From [Bacillus] enclensis (GTDB lineage Bacteria; Bacillota; Bacilli; Bacillales; Bacillaceae_B), in assembly GCF_001456935.1 (NCBI RefSeq), contig NZ_KQ758493.1, positions 1-52,599 on the forward strand: a stretch of DNA of 52,599 nucleotides. The letters are read 5' to 3'. The first letter of the stretch is position 1. Each line of letters starts with the position of its first letter. Position numbers and translations under genes: made by a program. Of the stretch, positions 37,223 to 46,944 are shown piece by piece. The notes below the pieces were generated by a model, which was not told where the DNA came from, did not search any database, and worked only from the letters and a program-made list of their open reading frames with translations.

Positions 37223-37294
37223 CATTCTCTGTGGTGTATAGCTGATTTTTTGCGATACATGGATGACTGCGGGAGAAGCGTGTTAGGTGAGACC

Positions 37295-37416
37295 TGTCCA
37301 GCTTCAGGGCTTAGAGGCACATGACATAAGTCAACTCGCCCAGAAGGCAAAGTACGCCTTCGTGGACGATTCGCCTTATGCCACCCGCCTCTAATCAAAG
37401 CCCTTCCGCTTTTCTA
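37295..37416. repeat. Interspersed repeat family B, copy 1 (nested in A4)
   Basis: Opens TGTCCAGCTTCAGGGC and closes CCCTTCCGCTTTTCTA, with inner inverted segments (CATAAGTC..., AAGGCAAAGTACGCCTT). Related to 49746-49865 by opening, closing and layout. It interrupts the GAGACC|CCGCAGG stretch of family A. Confidence 0.65.
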
Positions 37417-37638
37417 ACCCGCAGGAACGCAGTGACGAGGAGGCTCACCAACCGCCCGCGGAAAGCGAAGTCTTGCACGGAAATCAATAGCGGTGTTTAG
37501 AGAGACTCGCAGTGTATAAGCAGATTCGCACTTTCCAATACTTCCACAACCAAAACATTCGGAAAAACCGCTATAATTGGGTAGAATAGAAACAATGGTG
37601 TTATTGACTAACGGTTGGAATGCAGAAGGAGAGAAATC

Positions 37639-39108
37639 ATGACACATTTTACAGATGACAGCATAGCTTTGCATACAGATTTATATCAGATAAATATGAC
37701 CAAGGCCTATTGGGATGATGATTTCCATAATCGAAAGGCTGTTTTTGAGGTATTCTTTCGAAAGCTGCCTTTTGGTAATGGATATGCGGTGTTTGCCGGC
37801 TTGGAACGTGTGATTGAGTTTGTGAAGAATTTTCATTTCAGTAAGAGTGATATTGAGTATTTGAGTGAACTTGGGTATGAGGAGGAGTTTCTCAATTACT
37901 TACGTGACCTACGCTTCACCGGGACAATCCGTTCTATGCAGGAAGGGGAGCTTGCTTTTGCCAATGAGCCTCTTTTGCGGATCGAAGCGCCCCTTGCACA
38001 GGCTCAGCTTCTAGAGACGGCGATTCTCAATATCGTTAACTATCAAACATTGATTGCGACGAAGGCGAACCGTATCAAGCAGGTCGTCCATGATGAAGTG
38101 GTGATGGAGTTCGGTACCCGCCGTGCACATGAATTGGATGCGGCAATCTGGGGTACGCGTGCTGCGTTCATCGGTGGATTTGATGCGACCAGCAACGTGC
38201 GTGCAGGGAAGATTTTCGGAATGCCTGTTTCAGGTACTCATGCCCATTCGCTGGTACAGGCTTATCAGGATGATTACACGGCCTTCCATAAATATGCTGA
38301 AAGCCATACGGACTGCGTGTTCCTCGTTGATACGTATGACACCCTGAAATCAGGAGTGCCGGCTGCGATCAAGGTTGCGAAAGAGCTTGGGGACAAGATC
38401 AATTTCAAGGGGATCCGCCTCGACAGCGGGGATATGGCTTACTTATCCAAAAAAGCCCGCAAGATGCTGGATGAAGCCGGTTTTACCGAAACGAAGATCA
38501 TTGCATCCAATGACCTGGATGAGTATACCATATTGAACTTGAAAGCGCAGGGAGCCCAGATCGATGTATGGGGTGTCGGCACGAAGCTCATCACGGCATA
38601 CGATCAGCCGGCGCTTGGTGCGGTCTACAAGCTTGCTTCGATCGAGAATGAAAAAGGTGAGATGGAAGATTCCATCAAGATTTCAAGTAACGCGGAAAAA
38701 GTATCCACTCCAGGATTGAAAAAGGTTTATCGGATCATCAATAAGGTTAATCATAAATCAGAGGGGGATTATATTACGCTTGAGCATGAAGATCCCCAGC
38801 ATGAAGACCGGCTCAAGATGTTCCACCCGGTTCACACATACATCAGCAAGTTCGTGACGAATTTTGAAGCAAGGGAGCTTCATGTTGATGTATTCAAAAA
38901 TGGTGAGCTCGTATATGAAACACCTTCGCTTCAAGTGATGAGGGAATTCGTCAATGAAAATCTGGAGCTGTTATGGGACGAGTACAAGCGTTCCATGAAT
39001 CCGGAAGAATATCCGGTGGATTTAAGCGATGAGTGCTGGACAAATAAGATGAGCCTCATTCAGAAAGTAAAGGCTGAAGTGAAGGAAAGATTTCACTCAG
39101 CCAGGTAA
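37639..39108 (+). CDS. pncB: Nicotinate phosphoribosyltransferase
   Basis: 489 residues from ATG 37639 (AGAAGGAGAGA). Begins DDSIALHTDLYQINMTKAYW, with active-site GTRRAHELDAAIWGTRAAFIGG and the phosphoribosyl-binding SGTHAHSLVQAYQDD, IRLDSGDMAYLS. It makes nicotinate mononucleotide from nicotinate and PRPP, the entry of NAD salvage. nadE follows 66 bases later, so the pair covers salvage and amidation steps. Upstream lies the B1/A4 repeat junction. Confidence 0.96.
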   Translation: MTHFTDDSIALHTDLYQINMTKAYWDDDFHNRKAVFEVFFRKLPFGNGYAVFAGLERVIEFVKNFHFSKSDIEYLSELGYEEEFLNYLRDLRFTGTIRSMQEGELAFANEPLLRIEAPLAQAQLLETAILNIVNYQTLIATKANRIKQVVHDEVVMEFGTRRAHELDAAIWGTRAAFIGGFDATSNVRAGKIFGMPVSGTHAHSLVQAYQDDYTAFHKYAESHTDCVFLVDTYDTLKSGVPAAIKVAKELGDKINFKGIRLDSGDMAYLSKKARKMLDEAGFTETKIIASNDLDEYTILNLKAQGAQIDVWGVGTKLITAYDQPALGAVYKLASIENEKGEMEDSIKISSNAEKVSTPGLKKVYRIINKVNHKSEGDYITLEHEDPQHEDRLKMFHPVHTYISKFVTNFEARELHVDVFKNGELVYETPSLQVMREFVNENLELLWDEYKRSMNPEEYPVDLSDECWTNKMSLIQKVKAEVKERFHSAR

Positions 39109-39174
39109 TTAGATTTGTGATTGGGTAACATAAACGGATATAATGTGATAAAACCTAACATGGAGTGTGAAACT

Positions 39175-40002
39175 ATGGATTCTCTTCAGAAACAGATCGT
39201 TGATGAAATGATGGTGTCGCCTGAAATCGATCCGAAGAAAGAGATACGACGAAGCATCGATTTCATGAAAGACTATTTGAAAAAGCATTCATTTTTAAAA
39301 AGTATGGTGCTCGGAATTTCCGGCGGACAGGACTCTACCTTATTAGGGAAGCTTGCCCAGATGGCCGTTGATGAACTGAACGAGGAAGCGGGATCGGATG
39401 AGTATGCATTTTACGGAATACGCCTTCCTTACGGCGAGCAGGGTGATGCCCAGGATGCGATCGACGCCGTGGAATTCATTAAGCCATCCGTGTCCATGAC
39501 CGTCAACGTCAAGCCGGCAGTGGATGCAAGCTTTTCTTCCTTGAAAAAGGAAGGCATGGAGATGTCCGACTTTGTCAAAGGAAACGAAAAAGCGCGTGAA
39601 CGGATGAAGGTTCAGTTTGCGGTTGCTGCAATGAAAAATGGCGTCGTGCTTGGAACCGATCATTCAGCGGAAGCTGTCACAGGATTCTATACGAAGTTCG
39701 GTGACGGAGCGGCTGACCTTGTCCCTCTTTTCCGTCTTAACAAGCGGCAGGGGAGATCGCTCTTGATAGAACTTGGCTGCCCGGAGCATCTTTACAATAA
39801 GAAGCCGACAGCCGACCTGGAAGAAGACAAGCCGCTTGTTCCTGATGAAGAAGCGCTCGGTGTCACTTATGATCAGATCGATGACTTCCTGGAAGGAAAA
39901 GAAGTGCCTCAGGAAGCCAAGGAAACAATCGAGAAACATTATCTGAAATCACAGCATAAACGTCATCTGCCTATTACGGTGTTTGATGATTTTTGGAAAT
40001 GA
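39175..40002 (+). CDS. nadE: NAD synthetase (ammonia-dependent)
   Basis: 275 residues from ATG 39175 (GGAGTGTGA); longer in-frame starts at 39121 and 39160 are less like known NadE. The PP-loop [17 protein letters not shown] and [24 protein letters not shown] are conserved. Lacks a glutaminase domain, so it uses ammonia to amidate deamido-NAD. Placed after pncB, it completes NAD salvage. Confidence 0.96.
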   Translation: MDSLQKQIVDEMMVSPEIDPKKEIRRSIDFMKDYLKKHSFLKSMVLGISGGQDSTLLGKLAQMAVDELNEEAGSDEYAFYGIRLPYGEQGDAQDAIDAVEFIKPSVSMTVNVKPAVDASFSSLKKEGMEMSDFVKGNEKARERMKVQFAVAAMKNGVVLGTDHSAEAVTGFYTKFGDGAADLVPLFRLNKRQGRSLLIELGCPEHLYNKKPTADLEEDKPLVPDEEALGVTYDQIDDFLEGKEVPQEAKETIEKHYLKSQHKRHLPITVFDDFWK

Positions 40003-40010
40003 GACTAATG

Positions 40011-40049
40011 AAAAGCCAATTCTCATATGATTGAGAGTTGGCTTTTTTT
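40011..40049 (+). terminator. Terminator after nadE
   Basis: AAGCCAATTCTC, loop, GAGAGTTGGCTT and seven T. Confidence 0.9.
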
Positions 40050-40120
40050 GTTTTGGCACGGCTGGGGCAGGTACGTACGGTGAGTGGAGTGTCAAATCGT
40101 GGTCGAAACGTCATTTGGAA

Positions 40121-40230
40121 GATTATTACCTGTTTTCGAAAGATTTTTGGTCAAATTAAAAGATTTTCCAGCCGAATTCGAAGAATAATCAGTGAAATTA
40201 AAAGATTATCGTTCAAAATTCAAAGATTCC
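40121..40230. repeat. Array R3: degenerate direct repeat, 20-21 bp period
   Basis: Unit starts 40121, 40142, 40162, 40183, 40204, 40225; heads GATTAT, GATTTT, GATTTT, GAATAA, GATTAT, GATTCC; tails end in A-runs. Same period as R1 and R2. No gene; the 119-codon frame across it has no RBS and looks non-coding. Confidence 0.65.
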
Positions 40231-40435
40231 GCGCCGCCGCAGCCCAAATCCACGAAACAATCACCACCAGCTTCACCTGCTCCGCTGAAAAAAATGATGC
40301 CAGGCACATCCGTATGACAAATTTCCTAAAAATTCGTATTATTTTTCACCCGGAATGGAGGATTTTTGGAAAACGAAACGAAAGTATTAATAGTTAGAGA
40401 GAAAAAACATATAAAAGGGATTCAGGAGGGGTCGC

Positions 40436-41392
40436 ATGACACAGGAAGTAGTAAATCCGAAATTGCAGAACGTCGTTGAAAATATAGAGAAAGTCATGAT
40501 AGGAAAGAGAAAGGTGGCAGAGTTGAGCGTGGTGGCGTTACTCGCCGGCGGTCACGTGCTGCTTGAGGATGTCCCGGGAGTCGGGAAGACGATGATGGTC
40601 AGGGCGCTAGCGAAATCAGTGGGGGCAAGCTTCAAGCGGATCCAGTTCACGCCGGATCTTCTTCCGTCGGATGTGATCGGGGTATCGATCTATAATCCGA
40701 AGGAGATGGAGTTCAGCTTCAGGCCGGGACCGATCATGGGAAATATCATATTGGCGGATGAAATCAACCGTACCTCCCCGAAGACGCAGTCGGCGCTTCT
40801 TGAAGGGATGGAAGAGGGAAGTGTGACGATCGACGGGAACACGCGCAGGCTGGATAAGCCGTTTTTCGTTATGGCCACACAGAATCCGATCGAGTATGAA
40901 GGGACCTATCCGCTTCCGGAAGCCCAGCTGGACCGTTTTCTTTTAAAAATGAAAATGGGATATCCAGAGCCGGCTGAAGAGATGGAAGTTCTTCACCGCG
41001 CACAGAAGAACCCTCCGATTGATGAGCTGGAGGCTGTGATGACCCTTGAAGAGCTCCGTTATCTTCAGGAAGAAGTGAAGGAAGTACTGGTGGATGACAC
41101 CATTAAGAAATATATCGTGGATATAGCGGGCCGCACGAGGATCCATGCGAATGTTTATCTTGGAGCCAGTCCGCGTGGATCGATTGCGCTAATGAAGGCG
41201 TGTCAGGCCTATGCGTTCTTAAGGGGAAGGGATTTCGTGATTCCGGATGATGTGCAATTCCTCGCACCATTTGTGTTCGCCCACCGGATCATCATGAAGT
41301 CGGAAGCCCGTTATGAGGGGATCACACCGGAAGAAGTGGTGGAGCGGGTGATGGCGCGCATCCCGGTACCGGTTCAAAGGCTAGTGAGATAG
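40436..41392 (+). CDS. yeaC: MoxR-type AAA+ ATPase
   Basis: 318 residues, RBS CAGGAGGGG. Walker A EDVPGVGKTMMVRAL, Walker B NIILADEINRTSPKTQSALLEGMEEG, sensor FVMATQNPIEYEGTYPLPEAQLDRF. MoxR proteins act as chaperones that mature other complexes, often with a DUF58 partner as here. The order MoxR-DUF58-transglutaminase is the yeaC-yeaD-yebA order of B. subtilis. Following gene begins 1 base after the stop. Confidence 0.93.
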   Translation: MTQEVVNPKLQNVVENIEKVMIGKRKVAELSVVALLAGGHVLLEDVPGVGKTMMVRALAKSVGASFKRIQFTPDLLPSDVIGVSIYNPKEMEFSFRPGPIMGNIILADEINRTSPKTQSALLEGMEEGSVTIDGNTRRLDKPFFVMATQNPIEYEGTYPLPEAQLDRFLLKMKMGYPEPAEEMEVLHRAQKNPPIDELEAVMTLEELRYLQEEVKEVLVDDTIKKYIVDIAGRTRIHANVYLGASPRGSIALMKACQAYAFLRGRDFVIPDDVQFLAPFVFAHRIIMKSEARYEGITPEEVVERVMARIPVPVQRLVR

Positions 41393-41393
41393 C

Positions 41394-42611
41394 ATGAAGA
41401 ACAAACTTCAGATACTAAAGCCGATCGGCAAGCTTTTGCTTCTTCTGCTATTGATTGCCATCACGTTTACGTACGCAATGTTTCAAGGGGGATTTGTGAG
41501 CTGGTTCCTTTTTTACAGCTTCATTCCTTTCGCTCTGTATTCACTATTTGTGTTCTTTTATCCGCTTTCCGATTTTTATGTGGAGAGAAGGTTCGAGTCG
41601 CTTGAATACAAAGCGGGGGATGAATTGAAGGTGACGCTGACGCTGAGAAGGAAGGTTCCTTTTCCGTTATTTTATATGGTGCTTGAAGATGTCGTGACGG
41701 AATCTTTATTCAGGCAGTCAGCATTTCAAAAAGCGAAATCGATGATCTACCCCGGTTTCAGGAGGGAAGTGAAGCTGTCCTACTTCATAGATGAACTCCC
41801 GCGCGGTGAACATCTTTATTCCGCGGTACGCCTTAAAACCGGTGACTTTTTCGGGGTATTTGAAAAAGAAGCGGTCATTGAGTGCAAGGATCAGCTCCTA
41901 GTTTATCCTTCATTTGTAGAGGTTCAATACAGGCCGCTTGAGAACCGCTACGATCAGGGGATGACCTCATCGAATGTGAAAATACAGAAGGATACGACGA
42001 TGGCGACGGGTGTTCGTTCGTATCAGCCTGGTGACCGTTTTTCATGGATTCACTGGAAGTCGTTCGCCCGGACAAATGAATTGATGACTAAGGAATTTGA
42101 AGAAAGGCAGTCCCATGATGTGCTCATCGTGCTCGACCGTGAGTATTCCGCGGCCTTTGAACCGATGGTCACCTTCACGGCATCCGTCATTCGCTCCATT
42201 ATCAAAAAAGGAGCGCAGGTCGGTCTGGTGTCGATCGGTGAGGATCATCAATCATTCCCGATCAGGGGCGGAGAAGAACACCAGGGGCAGCTCTTCTATC
42301 ATCTGGCGAAGGTTCAGCCTGACAGCCGGTTTGCGCTGGGGAAAGTGCTCCAGGGCGAAGGATTGAATTACTCGCAGTCCGCGGCCGTGTTTTTCGTAAC
42401 GGCTGAAGTTTCGAAAAAAATGATCATGAGTGTGAACAATTATACAAAGCGCAGCAGTTCAGTCGTCATTTTCCTGGTGAAGGCAAAGGGCGAGTCCTAT
42501 ACTGATGAGGAAAAAGCGTTGAAAGCTTATGCGGCCTCACGAGGAATCTGGCTGAAGGCCTGCTATGACGGGGACTTCTCATCAGCCTTTGCGGAGGTGA
42601 AGCGGGCATGA
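41394..42611 (+). CDS. yeaD: DUF58 protein (YeaD-like)
   Basis: 405 residues, two N-terminal membrane helices (14-34 and 41-60) and the DUF58 signature RSYQPGDRFSWIHWKSFARTNELMTKEFE near residue 202. The C-terminal part is VWA-like by family knowledge. Partner of MoxR in a presumed envelope-associated complex. Overlaps the next gene by 4 bases (ATGA). Confidence 0.9.
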   Translation: MKNKLQILKPIGKLLLLLLLIAITFTYAMFQGGFVSWFLFYSFIPFALYSLFVFFYPLSDFYVERRFESLEYKAGDELKVTLTLRRKVPFPLFYMVLEDVVTESLFRQSAFQKAKSMIYPGFRREVKLSYFIDELPRGEHLYSAVRLKTGDFFGVFEKEAVIECKDQLLVYPSFVEVQYRPLENRYDQGMTSSNVKIQKDTTMATGVRSYQPGDRFSWIHWKSFARTNELMTKEFEERQSHDVLIVLDREYSAAFEPMVTFTASVIRSIIKKGAQVGLVSIGEDHQSFPIRGGEEHQGQLFYHLAKVQPDSRFALGKVLQGEGLNYSQSAAVFFVTAEVSKKMIMSVNNYTKRSSSVVIFLVKAKGESYTDEEKALKAYAASRGIWLKACYDGDFSSAFAEVKRA

Positions 42612-44815
42612 AGGGAAAAGCATCAAGCAATCGATTTTATTCCATATTGATCTATCTGTTCGGATTCCTGCTTTTATGGGAATGGCTGAAACCGCTAAAG
42701 GTGGTCACCGATACCGGTGATTTATCGTACTTTATCATGTTCATTCTGCTTGCTCTGACACTTTCTTATTTCCGCGTCCACTTCTTACTGTCGGGTACGG
42801 TAAAAGCCGTGTTCATCCTGGTCGCCCTGCATGCCCTTTATTTTCAAGGTTCCTTGCTGGGACTTGCCTGGCTGGGTGAGTTTGTAAAGGATGTGTGGCG
42901 GAACCTCGGCCTGACGCTGGGCAGGGACTGGTCCGGTTTATCATTTGTGTATCGCAGCCTGCTGTTCTTCATTCTCCTATGGCTGATGACGTATCTGATT
43001 CATTACTGGCTGTCGGTCAGGAAAGCGATCCTGCTTTTTTATATCATGACGGTCACCTATATCAGCGTCATCGATACGTTCACGGAGTATGAAGGGGACA
43101 GCGCGATCATACGGGTCGTTGTATTTGGATTCCTGCTGATGGGGCTCCTCGCCCTTGAACGGTTGATCCAGGGTGAGAAACTGAATGGGCTGGCAGCGAA
43201 TATGAACAGGCACCGCTGGATCGTGCCGCTTACCGTGATGCTCGGGGTCAGCTCGATTGTGGCGTTTGCCGCACCTAAAGCCGATCCGCTGTGGCCGGAT
43301 CCGGTACCTTATATTCAATCATTTGCGGAAGGATCCGGAGGCTTGAGCGGTGTAAACAAGCTCGGGTACGATACTGACGATTCCCAGCTCGGGGGACCGT
43401 TCATCGGCGATCCGACCGTTGTCTTCACGTCCGAAGTGACCAGGGAACATTACTGGAGGATCGAGACCAAGGATATGTATACCGGAAAAGGATGGGAGCA
43501 ATCCTTGGATGAAGAGGATGGTGTCCCGTTCGCTTCTGGTGAAGAGCTTCCGTTCTCATTCACGGCTGAAGATGAGGAGCGCGACCTCGAAACCGAAAAC
43601 GTAAAAATCGAGAAAGGGTACTCTCATGTGGTTTATCCATATGGGGTTGAAAATGTGATCGGCAACGAAAAGGGCAATTTTGAATTCCTGCCGGTAAAAG
43701 AGAAAATAAGAAGTCTCGATGAAAAGGGTGAACCTGTAAACTTAAGTGAATATGCACTCACTTACCGCCAGCCGTCTTATTCCCAAAAAGGGATGAGAGC
43801 GGCAAACGAAGGACAGGAAGCGATGCAGGTTCCTGAATTTGTCGAGCGCTATACGCAAATCCCTGCTTCCACTCCGCAGCGTGTAAAGGACCTGGCTGCG
43901 GAGATCACGCAGGATAAAAAAGACTGGTATGACAAGGTGCGTGCCATTGAAGGATATTTTGAAAAAGAGGCATTTGTGTACGATCAATTCGACGTACCGG
44001 TGCCTGAAGAAGATCAGGACTATGTCGATCAGTTCCTGTTTGAAACTCAAAGGGGATATTGCGACAACTACTCGACTTCGATGGTTGTCATGGTCAGATC
44101 CCTCGGTATCCCGGCCCGCTGGGTAAAAGGTTATACAGAAGGGGAATACAGACGCCAGATCGATTCTCAGTACAAGCTTTACGAGGTGTCGAATAACAAC
44201 GCCCATTCATGGGTGGAAGTATTCTTCCCCGAAGTGGGCTGGGTACCGTTTGAGCCGACCGTCGGCTTCAGCAATAACATTGCCTATGAGTATGACCTCG
44301 ATGTACCGGATACGGATGAAGATCAGGCCCCGATTCCTGAAAAAGAAGAAACACCTAAAAAGCCGCTGGAGCCAACTGAAGATGAAGCGGCAGGCGGAGG
44401 TTTTTCTTTCAAGGATCTTTGGGAAACGATCAAAACCTTCTTCGCCGAGAACTGGGGTAAAATACTGATCGGATTTTTACTGCTGGTGCTTGCAGCGGTG
44501 TTGGCCTATATTTTCAGAAGGCGCTGGCTCCCGTATTACCTGATTATTTATTACAGAAGGAGAAAGTCTGAAGATGTCTATTCGGAAGCGTATATCTCCC
44601 TGGTGAAACAATTAGGCAGATATGGATTAAAAATGCAGGATGGCCAGACCCTCCGCGGGTATTCCCGTTACATTGATACGTTCTTCGGAACCTATGAGAT
44701 GACGAGCCTGACCAACCGTTATGAGCGTACGCTGTATGGTCATAAGCCTGATCATGAAGATTGGGTTAAGATGAGAGAATTATGGGAAAATTTAATTAAA
44801 AAGACAACTGGTTGA
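42608..44815 (+). CDS. yebA: Membrane transglutaminase-like protein (YebA-like)
   Basis: 735 residues. About seven N-terminal membrane helices (to ~residue 225), an extracellular transglutaminase-like domain with GYCDNYSTSMVVMVRSLGIPARWVKGY (Cys), NNAHSWVEVFFPE (His) and FEPTVGF (Asp replaced by Glu/Pro context), then a linker of D/E/P residues and another C-terminal helix (~617-640). Belongs with the MoxR/DUF58 pair. The stop TGA is part of the -35 of the guaA promoter. Confidence 0.9.
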   Translation: MKGKASSNRFYSILIYLFGFLLLWEWLKPLKVVTDTGDLSYFIMFILLALTLSYFRVHFLLSGTVKAVFILVALHALYFQGSLLGLAWLGEFVKDVWRNLGLTLGRDWSGLSFVYRSLLFFILLWLMTYLIHYWLSVRKAILLFYIMTVTYISVIDTFTEYEGDSAIIRVVVFGFLLMGLLALERLIQGEKLNGLAANMNRHRWIVPLTVMLGVSSIVAFAAPKADPLWPDPVPYIQSFAEGSGGLSGVNKLGYDTDDSQLGGPFIGDPTVVFTSEVTREHYWRIETKDMYTGKGWEQSLDEEDGVPFASGEELPFSFTAEDEERDLETENVKIEKGYSHVVYPYGVENVIGNEKGNFEFLPVKEKIRSLDEKGEPVNLSEYALTYRQPSYSQKGMRAANEGQEAMQVPEFVERYTQIPASTPQRVKDLAAEITQDKKDWYDKVRAIEGYFEKEAFVYDQFDVPVPEEDQDYVDQFLFETQRGYCDNYSTSMVVMVRSLGIPARWVKGYTEGEYRRQIDSQYKLYEVSNNNAHSWVEVFFPEVGWVPFEPTVGFSNNIAYEYDLDVPDTDEDQAPIPEKEETPKKPLEPTEDEAAGGGFSFKDLWETIKTFFAENWGKILIGFLLLVLAAVLAYIFRRRWLPYYLIIYYRRRKSEDVYSEAYISLVKQLGRYGLKMQDGQTLRGYSRYIDTFFGTYEMTSLTNRYERTLYGHKPDHEDWVKMRELWENLIKKTTG

Positions 44816-44840
44816 CCGCTTCATCAACAAGGTTTAAAAT
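44812..44840 (+). promoter_or_regulatory. guaA promoter
   Basis: TTGACC 44812-44817, 17-base spacer, TAAAAT 44835-44840. The -35 overlaps the yebA stop codon. Confidence 0.75.
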
Positions 44841-44872
44841 GATGTCAACTTAATAATAGAGTTCGTTAGCAT

Positions 44873-44943
44873 CCTTCGTATATCCTCGATAATATGGTTC
44901 GAAAGTTTCTACCCGGTCACCGTAAATGACTGGACTATGAAGG
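44873..44943 (+). promoter_or_regulatory. Guanine riboswitch aptamer upstream of guaA
   Basis: P1 CCTTCGTAT / CTATGAAGG; loop-junction motifs ATAATATGG and AAGTTTCTACC, the ACCGTAAATG stretch, and GACTATG carrying C at the specificity position (the adenine type has T). It should bind guanine and favour termination at 44977-45018. Confidence 0.9.
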
Positions 44944-44976
44944 CAGTGTTCTATTTAGACATCAACGCAAGTCCAA

Positions 44977-45018
44977 AAACTAGAATCCTGCCTTTATACA
45001 GGCGGAGTCTAGTTTTTT
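44977..45018 (+). terminator. guaA leader terminator (riboswitch expression platform)
   Basis: AAAACTAGAATCCTGCCT, loop, AGGCGGAGTCTAGTTTTTTT: long stem and seven T. Alternative pairing with the aptamer 3' side would give antitermination when guanine is low. Confidence 0.8.
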
Positions 45019-45104
45019 TGCTTTAAAAGAGGTCATTTTGCGGTTTGAATTCAGTAAAACTAAATGCTTTCTGTGTAGACTGCCTGTTGGTTTTACTGGA
45101 TCCA

Positions 45105-45232
45105 GCTTTTGGTTAGAGTGCAGGACGCAGACTCCTGCGGGAAGAGTAGCTGATGTGAGACCCCGGAGGCGATAGCCGAGGAGGCTCACAAGCTACCCGC
45201 GGAAAGCGAAGTCCTGCACGGAAACCAAAAGC
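45105..45232. repeat. Interspersed palindromic repeat family A, copy 5
   Basis: GCTTTTGGTTAGAGTGCAGGAC to GTCCTGCACGGAAACCAAAAGC; the core AGACTCCTGCGGG is intact, but the inner arm partner is CCCCGGAGG rather than CCCGCAGG. It lies between the riboswitch terminator and guaA, lengthening the leader. Confidence 0.87.
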
Positions 45233-45342
45233 GTTGTTAAGAAGGCCATTTTAAAAAGAATTGCTAACAAAAAGGATGTATTTGTGGATGGTAAGGGAAT
45301 CATACACAAAAGAGAGATAAATAAATGGATGAGGTGAACTGA

Positions 45343-46896
45343 ATGCTAGGTAAAGAGGAATTGCATAATCAGGAAATGATCGTCGTTTTAGACTTTGGAA
45401 GTCAATATAATCAGTTGATCACACGAAGAATCCGTGAATTCGGGGTGTACAGCGAGCTGCACCCGCACACCATCACCCTTGAAGAAATCAAGGAAATGAA
45501 TCCGACAGGGATCATCTTCTCCGGTGGTCCGAACAGTGTATACGGTGAAAACTCGTTCCGTTGTGATGAACGTATCTTCGACCTTGATGTCCCGATCCTC
45601 GGCATTTGCTACGGCATGCAGCTGATGACGATGCATTTCGGCGGTAAAGTAGAACGCGCCAAGCACCGTGAATACGGGAAGGCTGCCATCAATATCGAGA
45701 AAACATCGAAGCTTTTCTCCGGCCTTGAAGATGAGCAGGTTGTCTGGATGAGTCACGGGGATCTTGTTGTAGAAGCCCCTGAAGGTTTTGAAGTGAACGC
45801 AACAAACCCGTCATGCCCGATTGCTTCAATGAGTAACGAAGAGCAGGGGCTGTATGCTGTACAATTCCATCCGGAAGTCCGCCATTCTGTACACGGGAAT
45901 GAAATGCTCAAGAACTTCGTATTCGAAGTGTGCGGCTGTGAAGGCGACTGGACGATGGAAAGCTTCATCGACATGGAAATGGATAAAATCCGCCAGGTCG
46001 TCGGAGACAAAAAAGTTCTGTGCGCATTGAGCGGCGGAGTGGATTCTTCTGTCGTAGCAGTCCTGATTCATAAAGCGATCGGCGATCAATTGACTTGTAT
46101 CTTCGTGGATCACGGCCTTCTTCGCAAAGGGGAAGCGGACAGTGTCATGAAAACTTTCGCTGACGGCTTCAATATGAACGTGATCAAAGTGGATGCTCAG
46201 GACAGATTCCTGGACAAGCTCAAAGGTGTATCCGATCCGGAACAGAAGCGTAAAATCATCGGTAACGAATTCATCTATGTCTTTGATGACGAGGCAACAA
46301 AATTGGAAGGTATCGATTATCTTGCTCAAGGGACGCTGTATACGGATATCATTGAGAGTGGAACAGCGACTGCGCAGACAATCAAGTCCCACCACAACGT
46401 TGGCGGGCTGCCAGAAGATATGCAGTTCACACTGATCGAACCTTTAAATACATTGTTCAAAGATGAGGTCCGCGCATTGGGCTCAGAGCTTGGCATTCCG
46501 GATGATATCGTCTGGAGGCAGCCGTTCCCTGGTCCTGGTCTTGGAATCCGCGTACTCGGAGAGATTTCTGAAGAGAAGCTTGAAATCGTGCGTGAATCCG
46601 ACTATATCCTACGTGAAGAGATCAAGAAGGCCGGTCTTGACCGCGATATCTGGCAGTATTTCACCGTTCTTCCTGATATCCGCAGCGTTGGTGTGATGGG
46701 TGATGCGAGAACATATGATTACACAATCGGTATCCGCGCCGTCACGTCGATTGACGGCATGACATCCGACTGGGCACGCATCCCTTGGGATGTTCTTGAA
46801 AAAATCTCGACCCGTATCGTAAACGAAGTCGATCACATCAACCGCGTCGTGTATGATGTAACAAGCAAGCCGCCTGCTACGATCGAGTGGGAATAA
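45343..46896 (+). CDS. guaA: GMP synthase (glutamine-hydrolysing)
   Basis: 517 residues. Class I glutaminase with Cys in GICYGMQLM and the HPE triad in [10 protein letters not shown]; then the PP-loop [13 protein letters not shown] and a C-terminal dimerisation domain ending [13 protein letters not shown] (KPPATIEWE). It converts XMP to GMP. RBS GAGGTGA. Under guanine riboswitch control. A terminator with PurBoxes follows. Confidence 0.98.
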   Translation: MLGKEELHNQEMIVVLDFGSQYNQLITRRIREFGVYSELHPHTITLEEIKEMNPTGIIFSGGPNSVYGENSFRCDERIFDLDVPILGICYGMQLMTMHFGGKVERAKHREYGKAAINIEKTSKLFSGLEDEQVVWMSHGDLVVEAPEGFEVNATNPSCPIASMSNEEQGLYAVQFHPEVRHSVHGNEMLKNFVFEVCGCEGDWTMESFIDMEMDKIRQVVGDKKVLCALSGGVDSSVVAVLIHKAIGDQLTCIFVDHGLLRKGEADSVMKTFADGFNMNVIKVDAQDRFLDKLKGVSDPEQKRKIIGNEFIYVFDDEATKLEGIDYLAQGTLYTDIIESGTATAQTIKSHHNVGGLPEDMQFTLIEPLNTLFKDEVRALGSELGIPDDIVWRQPFPGPGLGIRVLGEISEEKLEIVRESDYILREEIKKAGLDRDIWQYFTVLPDIRSVGVMGDARTYDYTIGIRAVTSIDGMTSDWARIPWDVLEKISTRIVNEVDHINRVVYDVTSKPPATIEWE

Positions 46897-46944
46897 GCTT
46901 CTTAACTAAATAAAATCAGCTCCATCGGAAGGTTGCTGTGTCTC

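Larger units (their letters stand above)
35669..37268 (-). mobile_element. IS110-family insertion sequence
   Basis: About 1600 bases between the split halves of repeat A4. The left junction is AGACTC-CT|ACCATG and the right is GGATGA-CT|GCGGGAG, so a two-base CT core is shared by target and element. No conventional target duplication or long terminal inverted repeats, as usual for IS110. It contains the transposase (35786-37009, minus) and a ~260-base non-coding region upstream of it. Confidence 0.85.
35638..37492. repeat. Family A copy 4, interrupted by an IS110 element and by repeat B1
   Basis: The copy is in three pieces: 35638-35668 (TTGATTGGAG to AGACTCCT), 37269-37294 (GCGGGAGAAGCG to GAGACC) and 37417-37492 (CCCGCAGGAACG to GAAATCAAT). 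Joined they restore the family plan. The first gap is the IS110 element, the second the B1 repeat. Confidence 0.8.

Noticed and set aside
40038..40397. 119-codon ORF downstream of nadE
   Set aside because: Runs across terminator and array R3, lysine/arginine-rich by chance, no RBS.
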